Source: Puniceicoccales bacterium (GTDB taxonomy: Bacteria > Verrucomicrobiota > Verrucomicrobiia > Opitutales > JAIRLM01). Taken from it: 17,032 nt of DNA. Below the pieces are notes generated by a model, which was not told the DNA's origin, did no database searches, and saw only the letters and a list, made by a program, of their open reading frames with translations. The stretch covers positions 1 through 17,032 of the forward strand of contig JAITDL010000083.1 of the NCBI GenBank assembly GCA_031282565.1, given 5' to 3'. This document shows positions 7,306 through 14,530 of this stretch, piece after piece. The number at the start of each line of letters is the position of its first letter. Within the stretch, counting starts at the first letter, position 1. The position numbers and the translations under genes were made by a program.

Positions 7306-8373
7306 CTAGGCAAGGACGCCAAGCTCCAATTGCGGCACGTCGATTGCATGGGATTTCGGAAAAATATCACAGCCAATGAAAGCTGGACAAAATCCACGCC
7401 GTAAAAACACGGCATCAATGGGATCAAATGCAGCCAGTGGTATTTGTATGCTACTAGCTCCAGTGGAACATATTATCCCAATTATCATCCAGGAGAAAAT
7501 TGTGAAAAGTGAATGGCGCAACTCTCCCATGGGGACGTCGTTCGGAGTCAGACCGAAGCCAGCTAGGAGCGCTGGCAGTTTCCTAAGCAACTTGCACATC
7601 ATGCTGTCGCCATCGAAGGATGGCATGACGCGTCTTTCATAGGGAATTAGCACCCACACAGAAAATGGATTTACTGGGTCGACGGCTATTGTGACTAGTT
7701 CTGTAAGCGACGAAATGCCGAAGATTTTTTCAAATATCGATTCAAATCCATCGTCAGCCAGCGCCGAAAATATGGCGCCGGAAACGGCGTCCGACGAGAT
7801 CCCTACTGTGGCCGCGAAATTAGACAGGAGCGCTGCCATTTTTGGGTATGTGTCGGCAAACTCTGAAAGTGAAATTGCCCGCCGAACTGATAGCGGCGGC
7901 CAAAAAAAATGTGTTCCCGAGTAAATTAGAATCGACACCGCAAATGGCATGAAATTCGTTTCGAAATATTCTCTGTCGTAGCTGATATTATCCCAATTAA
8001 TGGCAATATTTAACGGCTTTTTCGCAAAGCGCATTAGCAGCATAATGCAGATGGCCAGGTCAACGCAAATGCTATTGAATCCGATGGCTGCCAGTATGGT
8101 GAATTTATTCGTGGCAAATTTACCTAGTATGTGGCGCATAAGCTGGAACCGTAACGACTCACAATCGTATTGCATGCCGGGGTTTACGATAAATACATCC
8201 GTCGCCGTTCCGGCGCCAAGAGATAGCTCTGCACTAACTATATTTCCAACGGCAGTTCCAAAGATATCAATTTCAGAAGTGACGGACGATTCGATTTTTT
8301 TCTCGGCTGCGCTAAGAATATCATCACAGACGCGCGAAATTATGCGGTACCAGGCAGGTGCAAGTCCATTCAT
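7306..8373 (-). CDS. hypothetical membrane protein
   Basis: I do not recognise this 355-aa protein. The first 85 residues look soluble. Likely membrane helices are at about 91-116 (FTILAAIGFNSICVDLAICI...), 141-160 and 288-306, with a possible one near 222-242. The loop between the second and third is long and helical (about 165-220). There are no recognisable catalytic motifs and no signal peptide. ATG 8373 is the only usable start: the frame is open a little further upstream but contains no ATG, GTG or TTG before a stop. There is no Shine-Dalgarno; TTGACT lies 32 bases upstream and TACAAG 18 bases after that is a passable -10. It lies between dapF (40 bases upstream) and uppP (47 bases downstream), an envelope-related context, but no role follows from that alone. 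Confidence 0.8.
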   Translation of the reverse strand: MNGLAPAWYRIISRVCDDILSAAEKKIESSVTSEIDIFGTAVGNIVSAELSLGAGTATDVFIVNPGMQYDCESLRFQLMRHILGKFATNKFTILAAIGFNSICVDLAICIMLLMRFAKKPLNIAINWDNISYDREYFETNFMPFAVSILIYSGTHFFWPPLSVRRAISLSEFADTYPKMAALLSNFAATVGISSDAVSGAIFSALADDGFESIFEKIFGISSLTELVTIAVDPVNPFSVWVLIPYERRVMPSFDGDSMMCKLLRKLPALLAGFGLTPNDVPMGELRHSLFTIFSWMIIGIICSTGASSIQIPLAAFDPIDAVFLRRGFCPAFIGCDIFPKSHAIDVPQLELGVLA

Positions 8374-8405
8374 CGCGTCGGCTTGTAGTGCTAAAATTGC
8401 AAAAA

Positions 8406-8411
8406 AGTCAA
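8406..8411 (-). promoter_or_regulatory. -35-like TTGACT upstream of the 355-aa gene
   Basis: TTGACT lies 32 bases before ATG 8373, with TACAAG (4 of 6 to TATAAT) 18 bases downstream. Transcription would start about 2-3 bases before the ATG. Confidence 0.45.
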
Positions 8412-8413
8412 AC

Positions 8414-9187
8414 CTATTCCGCTAATGCCATGGCGCAGCATTCAACTTTGCCGCCTATGCGCATGCAATTGCCTACGGCCCTAACGAAAATCGTGCCACC
8501 CTCCATGGCAACGGCAACTTCGTCGCCAAAATTAAAAACCTTTCCGTAGACTGCCACGGCACATGCAGCTCCACTGCCGCATGATAGCGTTTCCCCGACG
8601 CCGCGCTCCCAGACAACCATGGCGAGTGTCCCGGGGCAAATTTTTTTCACAAATTCCACATTTGTGCCGTTTGGAAATCTTTCATGGGTTGATATCTCTG
8701 CGGCCATTTGCCGCCAAAATTCCGGAAAGCAATCAACGGGAATTACGAAATGCGGGTTGCCAATGGAAACCTCGTAGCCGGAAACTTTTCCGCAGCTCAG
8801 CTGAAATTCAACGGCAAGTGGATTCATGTGCCACGGACCCAACACCGTCGAAACTGTTCCATCGCATTCGAATGCGCAGCGTACATCACCGCACGGCGTG
8901 TGAATTGTGCACGTCGGACCGGAAATTTTTCCACTATCCAGGAGAAATTTTCCTAGAATGCGCGTCCCGTTGCCGCTGGTTTCAGCTTCGGTTCCATCTC
9001 CGTTGAAAATTCTAAGCGAAAATGTTCCGTTGGAACAGCTCTGCCATGATAGAATGCCGTCGCAGCTGTGTTTTTTGCAGAGGGAACGGATTGTCGCTGG
9101 ATCAAAAATTATTCCCCGCCTCGCCAGCAAAAAGCGGTTGCCGGCTGCGGCGTATGTGGCCAGCAGCAGACTATTTGCCGCAGCCAT
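8414..9187 (-). CDS. dapF: diaminopimelate epimerase-like protein with Ser replacing the first catalytic Cys
   Basis: DapF interconverts LL- and meso-diaminopimelate for peptidoglycan and lysine, using two cysteines as acid and base. Most landmarks are here: AAAGNRF (the usual GAGNDF, with Asp changed to Arg), FNGDGTEAE with N62, SIGNPHF (N144, H146), RFPNGTNVEFV (N177), ERGVGETLSCGSGAAC (E194, R195, C203). The first catalytic motif, normally CGNGxRC, reads SGNGTRI: Ser71 (AGC, 8975-8977) replaces the cysteine. Cys203 (8579-8581) is intact. Start ATG 9187 gives 257 aa, close to family length, and AAAGNRF near the N-terminus. The frame stays open upstream to 9490, but that part overlaps sucC on the other strand and does not resemble DapF. 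No Shine-Dalgarno is seen. The gene is divergent from sucC. Confidence 0.93.
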   Translation of the reverse strand: MAAANSLLLATYAAAGNRFLLARRGIIFDPATIRSLCKKHSCDGILSWQSCSNGTFSLRIFNGDGTEAETSGNGTRILGKFLLDSGKISGPTCTIHTPCGDVRCAFECDGTVSTVLGPWHMNPLAVEFQLSCGKVSGYEVSIGNPHFVIPVDCFPEFWRQMAAEISTHERFPNGTNVEFVKKICPGTLAMVVWERGVGETLSCGSGAACAVAVYGKVFNFGDEVAVAMEGGTIFVRAVGNCMRIGGKVECCAMALAE

Positions 9188-9271
9188 GGCGCGGAATGGC
9201 TGATGCGGATCTTGCACGCCTCCATTGAAAAACTTCTTTACTGCTAGGCAGCTAGAAAATACTATGTGACC

Positions 9272-10465
9272 GTGAAAATTCACGAGTTCCAGGCAAAGAA
9301 GCTTCTGGCTGCATTTTCCGTTCCCGTTGAGCGCGGCGAAACGATCGGGAATCTGGAAGAAATTGACCTGGCCATCGGGAGGCTTGGTCCCATGGAACGC
9401 TACGCCGTCAAAGCGCAGGTGCACGCCGGTGGCCGCGGACTTGGCCACTTCGCCAACGACCTGGATGGTGGCGGAGTTCGCATTGTGCAATCAAAAGAAG
9501 AAGCCGCCTATTTGGCTCGACGCATGCTCGGAAATAGGCTGATAACAAAACAAACGGGCCCGGATGGCGCGCCGGTTAGCGCCGTATACATTGCGGAAGT
9601 AGTTGAACCGCTGAGACAATTCTACCTATCGATACTCATTGACCGCGGCGCCCAGCGGCCGGTGATTCTCGCCTCGGCTGATGGCGGCGGCAACATAGAG
9701 GACCTGGCGGAGAATAACCCGAAAAAAATTTTGCGGGAATACATCGTGCCCACATTCGGCCTGGAAGATTTTCAAATTCGCAAGCTGGCATTTGAACTCA
9801 ACCTCGGGGAAGAATCACTGCTGGAGAGCTTTTCATTGGCGCTGCGCGGCATGTGGCGCCTGTTCTGGGAAAAGGACGCATCGCTGGTTGAAATTAATCC
9901 ACTGGCGCTGACCGCCGATGGCAGACTCTGCGCAATCGACGGAAAAATAAATTTCGAGGACAATGGCCTATTTCGCCACGCAGATGTGCGCGAACTGCGG
10001 GATGTCGCCCAGGAAGACCCCAAGGAGGTGCGGGCGTCGCAGTTTGGACTCAACTACGTCGCACTGGATGGAACGGTCGCATGCCTAACAAACGGCGCCG
10101 GACTGGCCATGGCCACGATGGACATGCTAAATGCGCTGAAAATTAAACCGGCGAATTTTTTGGACCTCGGCGATAATTCCCCGCAAAGTGCCATAGCTGA
10201 GGCTGTTCGCATACTTTTGGATGACTCCCAGGTCCAGTGCATATTGGTAAACATTTTCGGTGGAGCCATGAGGGGCGACATCGTGGCCGGTGGAATTTTG
10301 GATGCTCTCGGCGGAAAAAAAATGCCGCTGCCACTTGTTGTGCGCATCGAAGGCGCAAACGCCGAAGAGGGCAGGGAAATCTTGCGCGGCGCAATCCCAG
10401 AGGCAGTTTTCGCGGACGGCATGGCGGCACTCGGCGACAAAATCCGCAGGGCAATGGACAGATAG
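9272..10465 (+). CDS. sucC: succinate-CoA ligase (ADP/GDP-forming) subunit beta
   Basis: The beta subunit of succinyl-CoA synthetase carries the ATP-grasp nucleotide site and forms the complex with SucD that couples succinyl-CoA cleavage to NTP formation in the TCA cycle. Family blocks in order: MKIHEFQAKKLL, VKAQVHAGGRG, EINPLALTADGRLCAIDGKI, NGAGLAMATMD, ANFLDLG, VNIFGGAMRGDIVAGG. The 397-aa length is slightly above the E. coli protein. GTG 9272 gives the family-typical MKIHE start; GTG 9266, two codons earlier, is the alternative. No Shine-Dalgarno is visible, and an out-of-frame ATG-TGA (9264-9269) lies just before. The usual GGG in the NFLDVGGG loop reads GDN. It is followed by sucD after 19 bases. 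Confidence 0.95.
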   Translation: MKIHEFQAKKLLAAFSVPVERGETIGNLEEIDLAIGRLGPMERYAVKAQVHAGGRGLGHFANDLDGGGVRIVQSKEEAAYLARRMLGNRLITKQTGPDGAPVSAVYIAEVVEPLRQFYLSILIDRGAQRPVILASADGGGNIEDLAENNPKKILREYIVPTFGLEDFQIRKLAFELNLGEESLLESFSLALRGMWRLFWEKDASLVEINPLALTADGRLCAIDGKINFEDNGLFRHADVRELRDVAQEDPKEVRASQFGLNYVALDGTVACLTNGAGLAMATMDMLNALKIKPANFLDLGDNSPQSAIAEAVRILLDDSQVQCILVNIFGGAMRGDIVAGGILDALGGKKMPLPLVVRIEGANAEEGREILRGAIPEAVFADGMAALGDKIRRAMDR

Positions 10466-10473
10466 TGAATTGT

Positions 10474-10477
10474 GGAG
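10474..10477 (+). promoter_or_regulatory. ribosome binding site of sucD (GGAG)
   Basis: GGAG lies 7 bases before ATG 10485 in the short sucC-sucD gap. It fixes the start and rules out the longer open frame that begins inside sucC. Confidence 0.7.
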
Positions 10478-10484
10478 CTTGGCA

Positions 10485-11369
10485 ATGGCTATTATCGTAG
10501 ATGAAAAGACAAAAATCGCAGTGGTTGGCATCACCGGCAAGGCTGCAACGTTCCACACGCGCCACTGCATTGACTATGGCGCAAAGATCGTTGCCGGAAT
10601 CAGACCTGGGAAGGGCGGCCAAAAATTTGACGACAGCGTTCCGATCTATGACACTGCAGGTGGAGCAGTCAAAGAAACCGGAGCCAACGCCGCGCTAATT
10701 TTCGTTCCACCGGCCGGAGCAGCCGATGCGGTACTCGAAGCCATAGACGCAGCGTTTGAAGTTATTGTTTGCATCACCGAAGGAATCCCATCTACGGACA
10801 TGCTGCGCGTAAAAGAACGACTTAGGAACTCCGACAGCACACTCATAGGACCAAATAGCCCTGGAATTATCAGCCCCGGGAAAACAAAATTGGGAATAAT
10901 GCCCAGCTACATTCATAAACCTGGAAAAGTTGGCGTGGTGTCCCGTTCCGGCACATTGACATTCGAAACCGTCCTCCAACTTACGAATGGCGGCATAGGC
11001 CAATCGACCTGCGTCGGCATAGGCGGCGACGGCGTCCATGGACTCAGCCACCGCGATGTGGTTGAGCTATTCAACGAAGATCCCGACACCGATGGCATAA
11101 TCATGGTGGGAGAAATCGGAGGTGAGGAGGAGGAGGAAGCCGCGGAATATGTGAAAACGCATGTCAAAAAGCCAGTTGCAGCATTCATCGCCGGAGTAAC
11201 AGCCCCTCCAGGTCGCCGCATGGGACACGCCGGAGCGATAGTGTCAGGCAAAAAAAGTGGCGCATCCTACAAAATCGCAGCACTGGAGCGGGCAGGCATA
11301 GCCGTGGCGAAAAATCCAGCCCGCATAGCGGAGACCTACGCCGAAGTCGCTGGAATTAAATTAAAATAG
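10485..11369 (+). CDS. sucD: succinate-CoA ligase subunit alpha
   Basis: The alpha subunit binds CoA and carries the phosphorylated histidine of succinyl-CoA synthetase. The 294-aa product has GITGKAATFHT (15-25) and the CoA-fold segment VAGIRPGKGG. PNSPGIISPG, SRSGTLTFE and GIGGDGVHGLSHRDVVELF follow, then the phosphohistidine motif GRRMGHAGAIVSG with His248. ATG 10485 has GGAG at 7 bases and matches the family N-terminus. It forms an operon with sucC, 19 bases apart. It ends 17 bases before a convergent small ORF, and I see no intrinsic terminator in that gap. Confidence 0.97.
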   Translation: MAIIVDEKTKIAVVGITGKAATFHTRHCIDYGAKIVAGIRPGKGGQKFDDSVPIYDTAGGAVKETGANAALIFVPPAGAADAVLEAIDAAFEVIVCITEGIPSTDMLRVKERLRNSDSTLIGPNSPGIISPGKTKLGIMPSYIHKPGKVGVVSRSGTLTFETVLQLTNGGIGQSTCVGIGGDGVHGLSHRDVVELFNEDPDTDGIIMVGEIGGEEEEEAAEYVKTHVKKPVAAFIAGVTAPPGRRMGHAGAIVSGKKSGASYKIAALERAGIAVAKNPARIAETYAEVAGIKLK

Positions 11370-11386
11370 AATAGTTTTTCAGTGTC

Positions 11387-11698
11387 CTAGGTTAGTGTGT
11401 TGACGTAGCGCACGATGCACTCAGCAATTTCTCGCCTGGAAGTGCCAAGCGCAGTAATTGCCACGTATGTAAATGGGTGTGGGAATTTTCTTGAACAAAA
11501 TTCGCGCACGACGATTTTCATCCATTCATTGCTATCAGTTAGAAATCTTCCCGAAATGCATGAGACAACGTTGGCGCCGGAGATGTCAGTGAAGAAGGCA
11601 ATCGTCACGAGCACTCCTGGATTAAACCTAGCTATCCTAAAAGTAACCGGAATGCCGTCAACAACTGTAGACTCTTTATTGTGTTTTAGAAAATACAT
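11387..11698 (-). CDS. small hypothetical protein (103 aa)
   Basis: The frame has a single possible ATG (11698), with a stop three codons upstream. The protein is a plausible small mixed alpha/beta fold (GIPVTFRIARFNPGVLVTIA, then FTYVAITALGTSRREIAECI) and has no membrane segment or known motif. No Shine-Dalgarno is present, but a perfect TTGACA lies 33 bases before the ATG. A 97-aa open frame on the other strand (11415-11708) covers the same bases. I favour the minus frame because of its position downstream of the 886-aa gene, its TTGACA element and its more protein-like composition. Function unknown and coding status moderate. Confidence 0.5.
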   Translation of the reverse strand: MYFLKHNKESTVVDGIPVTFRIARFNPGVLVTIAFFTDISGANVVSCISGRFLTDSNEWMKIVVREFCSRKFPHPFTYVAITALGTSRREIAECIVRYVNTLT

Positions 11699-11731
11699 CG
11701 CACACTAGCGCTTGGAGTGGCGTAAATAATT

Positions 11732-11737
11732 TGTCAA
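11732..11737 (-). promoter_or_regulatory. -35-like TTGACA upstream of the 103-aa ORF
   Basis: A perfect TTGACA ends 33 bases before ATG 11698, in the 68-base gap after the 886-aa gene. The -10 is not clear. It suggests the small ORF has its own promoter. Confidence 0.4.
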
Positions 11738-11766
11738 CGCACTTCTCTGCCAGCCTCCAATCCTCG

Positions 11767-14427
11767 CTATGACAGCTTTACGCCAAATCTATTGTAGAAA
11801 AATCCACCTTGCCCAGATCGCTCCTTCACAAACGGATGCTTTTTGTTTGCAGAAATATAACTCACCACGAAGTTTCTTGAGAGGCTCTCCAACCCAAATT
11901 TGCACTCTGGATTGAAAATCTTAGAACAGAACACTAGATCACTTCCCAGTCTCCACATGGTATAGCCCCAACCGGGACCGGACGCCGTGAAGAGGCGAAG
12001 TCTAGGGCTTGGCTTCTTTGTATCGAAAACTTCAAAAAAGAGCCATGGGCATTCTTTAAATGAATCAACAACAAGCTCGTAATGTCCAGCGTCGCACAGC
12101 CTTTCCAGAATTGCTACACGCAGTCCCAATGGCAGTGCGTCTGGGGTTGTTAGCAATGACACTAGCGTCTCACGAATTTGTTGTTTCTCAAGTCTCACTT
12201 CGGCACTTTCGCCGCGATCGAAAAGGGGATTCGGCGGCGCACCTAGGCGCCTTATGCAAAACTCTAAGGTTGAGACTTGCTCGTCACCGAACATGCGCGA
12301 TTCGGATAAAGTTTCTTCTGCCTTCGTCTTATGCAAATGAAGACCATCTATTACTTCGCGCATTATGTGGCGTTGTTCTATTTCTAGTAAATCTTTGGTA
12401 AATTTAGCAATGCTAATAGGCTCAAGAAAACTACTGCTCTTCGGAAGAGTCTTAACGAGTTCCAGGGCCTTACGAGCCTTGGCTGCTGTTGTAAATTCGT
12501 CAAGCAGAGCTTTATACAGTTTGTCGTTGTAGCCGCCGGCGGTTTTAGCGATATATTTCACTGCCAGATCACTGTGACCCAAACTAACTAGTTTCTTAAT
12601 ATCTTCAAACGACCGTCTGTTCGGAAGCGTGCCGTTTGTAACGTCGGCCATTAGCCGCTCATCTGGCAACATGTGAGAATTTTCTATGGCGTCGATGAGT
12701 CCACGCAATTTACCAGCCAAATCTGTGTCGGCAACCAACCCTTCTCCAATGAGACGCTCTATTCTTCCTGACATGACTCTAAGCATGCCCACTACCGCAC
12801 TCTTAGTATTACCACCGCGCTGGGCGCATATGGTAAGTGCTTCATCATATTTAATGGCGTGCATGGCAGCGGAAATGAACAGCCTGTCATCATTTGCGGC
12901 AGCTAATAAACGGTTTTGAATGTTACCACACATCCTTTCAACATCTTCCGGTGCTGCGAATCCTACTGGCAACACAATGCGTATTTGCTCGGATTCCACT
13001 CCAAACAGTTGGTGATCCTTATTCAGAATGGCATACAGTTCTGCTTCAAGCTTTTCACGTTCATCGAGCGGCAGTTTGGCTCTTGCTTCAGCAATTAGTC
13101 CAGCAAACGCCCTCCTAACTTTCGGAGAAAACAGCTCTTCGGCACGTGCTGTGCCTGTGACATCCATTCCATAGCCAGTTTCATTCAATGCATTTATCAT
13201 ATCCGAAATTTCACTGTGAGTTTTAATGGCTCCGCTTGAAATTCCTTCATGTAGCATTGCAATGCGGTCAGGCAATCCAAGTAAAACTTCCACATGGTCA
13301 GAGCCAACGCCAGCCATGATGAGCCTTTCACGAAGTTCGTCAATAGTTCGCGGCGCCCTGAGCGAGCCGTCAACCACTCCACGGAGAGTTTCTATTTTTT
13401 TAGTATACTCATGATACTTATCTACGTCATATTTTCCATTATCTATCCTATCTAAAAGATCATGCAGCAGCCCTAGCATTTCTCTAGATCTAAATATGTC
13501 AGGAGCCTTCAGCGCTAGCAAGTACATTCTATTAAGAATCTTTCCTGCATTATTATTAAAGAAGCCTTCGTTTTTAAGGTCCAGACAATATATAACGTCG
13601 CCAGAAAAACTGCCGGCCAAATGGCGCCAATCATTTTCACAAAACCCAAGGAACATTGACGCATCTTTTAGCGCCTCTTCGTCACTGACGCCGTATGCGG
13701 TCGCGAGTGCGCGGATTCCTTCGATGACTCTATTTGCATGCTCATCACCCTCAAATGTAATCTGCGCACCAAATTGGAAATTCTCCGATAGCTCGGGAAA
13801 ATCCATTGGCGCATATGGCTTCATATCAACTGGAGCAGTTCTAGAAGTCGGATCCACGTCGTGCAAAGGATCAACTTCAAAGACGGGAGACAAAGGAGCA
13901 GCTGCATCAGAATCCGTAAATCTCCTCACACCATCCTGCAGGCTTTTTAATGCTTCAACATCGGGGAGTTTAAGTCCATACATTCTCGCAAACTCATCAG
14001 CGTTCATAGATAGCACAGAATCTAATACACATCTATCTGTGGCACAAATCCCTTCGAGTGATCTGAGCAGTTTGTCAAATTTGCCCTCGTTTGCACTTGT
14101 CTCAAGTATAATCTCGAGCACCGCTTTGCCGTCTATTTGATGAGTAAGAACATCCCCAATTGTGACGGAGCCAAAGGTATCCGGCGGCATAATTTTCGGT
14201 CCAAACTCACTAATGAAAAATTCAATTGAGCTTGTGTCGCTGCCTGAACCAAATATATGCTTAAACCATGTGCCGATTGCTTCTATTCGATGGCCAGATC
14301 TCCAGAGTAGTGTTGCCCTTTGCTTGTTGCTGACTTCGGGAGCCGGCAAATGATAGGGTGGCATCGGCGAATACGATGGAACTCTTAATGGAGCCATGGC
14401 AGAATAGATTTTGCCACGGGATGGCAT
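11767..14427 (-). CDS. large hypothetical helical-repeat-like protein (886 aa)
   Basis: I do not recognise this protein, the longest in the window. The first ~35 residues are Pro/Ser-rich (MAPLRVPSYSPMPPYHLPAP) and lack a signal peptide. The rest is an almost continuous series of charged amphipathic helices with no membrane segment. Parts such as SFEDIKKLVSLGHSDLAVKY, AKARKALELVKTLPKS and LERLCDAGHYELVVDSF have a solenoid look (TPR or PPR-like spacing) but no clean repeat consensus. The last ~80 residues are different: aromatic and Gly-rich (GPGWGYTMWRLGSDLVF, GQGGFFYNRFGVKL). ATG 14427 and ATG 14397 are both possible; neither has a Shine-Dalgarno. One counted line in it is AT-rich (13441-13500: 22 G+C of 60). 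It follows the 430-aa gene after 103 bases on the same strand. A secreted effector or scaffold is possible but unproven. Confidence 0.85.
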   Translation of the reverse strand: MPSRGKIYSAMAPLRVPSYSPMPPYHLPAPEVSNKQRATLLWRSGHRIEAIGTWFKHIFGSGSDTSSIEFFISEFGPKIMPPDTFGSVTIGDVLTHQIDGKAVLEIILETSANEGKFDKLLRSLEGICATDRCVLDSVLSMNADEFARMYGLKLPDVEALKSLQDGVRRFTDSDAAAPLSPVFEVDPLHDVDPTSRTAPVDMKPYAPMDFPELSENFQFGAQITFEGDEHANRVIEGIRALATAYGVSDEEALKDASMFLGFCENDWRHLAGSFSGDVIYCLDLKNEGFFNNNAGKILNRMYLLALKAPDIFRSREMLGLLHDLLDRIDNGKYDVDKYHEYTKKIETLRGVVDGSLRAPRTIDELRERLIMAGVGSDHVEVLLGLPDRIAMLHEGISSGAIKTHSEISDMINALNETGYGMDVTGTARAEELFSPKVRRAFAGLIAEARAKLPLDEREKLEAELYAILNKDHQLFGVESEQIRIVLPVGFAAPEDVERMCGNIQNRLLAAANDDRLFISAAMHAIKYDEALTICAQRGGNTKSAVVGMLRVMSGRIERLIGEGLVADTDLAGKLRGLIDAIENSHMLPDERLMADVTNGTLPNRRSFEDIKKLVSLGHSDLAVKYIAKTAGGYNDKLYKALLDEFTTAAKARKALELVKTLPKSSSFLEPISIAKFTKDLLEIEQRHIMREVIDGLHLHKTKAEETLSESRMFGDEQVSTLEFCIRRLGAPPNPLFDRGESAEVRLEKQQIRETLVSLLTTPDALPLGLRVAILERLCDAGHYELVVDSFKECPWLFFEVFDTKKPSPRLRLFTASGPGWGYTMWRLGSDLVFCSKIFNPECKFGLESLSRNFVVSYISANKKHPFVKERSGQGGFFYNRFGVKLS

Positions 14428-14530
14428 AATTGCAAATGTAAAATGCGAATTTGTGCTTAATGCATTTGGAAACCATTAACGGTAAACATTTTATTTCTAG
14501 CAGCAGAAATGGCTACCACAATAGCCAACC

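Noticed and set aside
9188..9490. 101-residue N-terminal extension of dapF
   Set aside because: It does not resemble DapF, lies antisense to sucC, and the family-like N-terminus begins after ATG 9187.
10290..10484. Upstream extension of sucD
   Set aside because: It lies inside sucC in another frame; ATG 10485 has GGAG at 7 bases and the normal start.
11415..11708. Plus-strand 97-aa frame opposite the 103-aa ORF
   Set aside because: It has no upstream promoter-like element and a less protein-like composition. The minus frame has TTGACA 33 bases before its only ATG. Neither is certain.
13496..14140. 214-aa plus-strand frame
   Set aside because: It is fully antisense to the 886-aa gene and Ser/Pro-rich in the way shadow frames are, with no motif.
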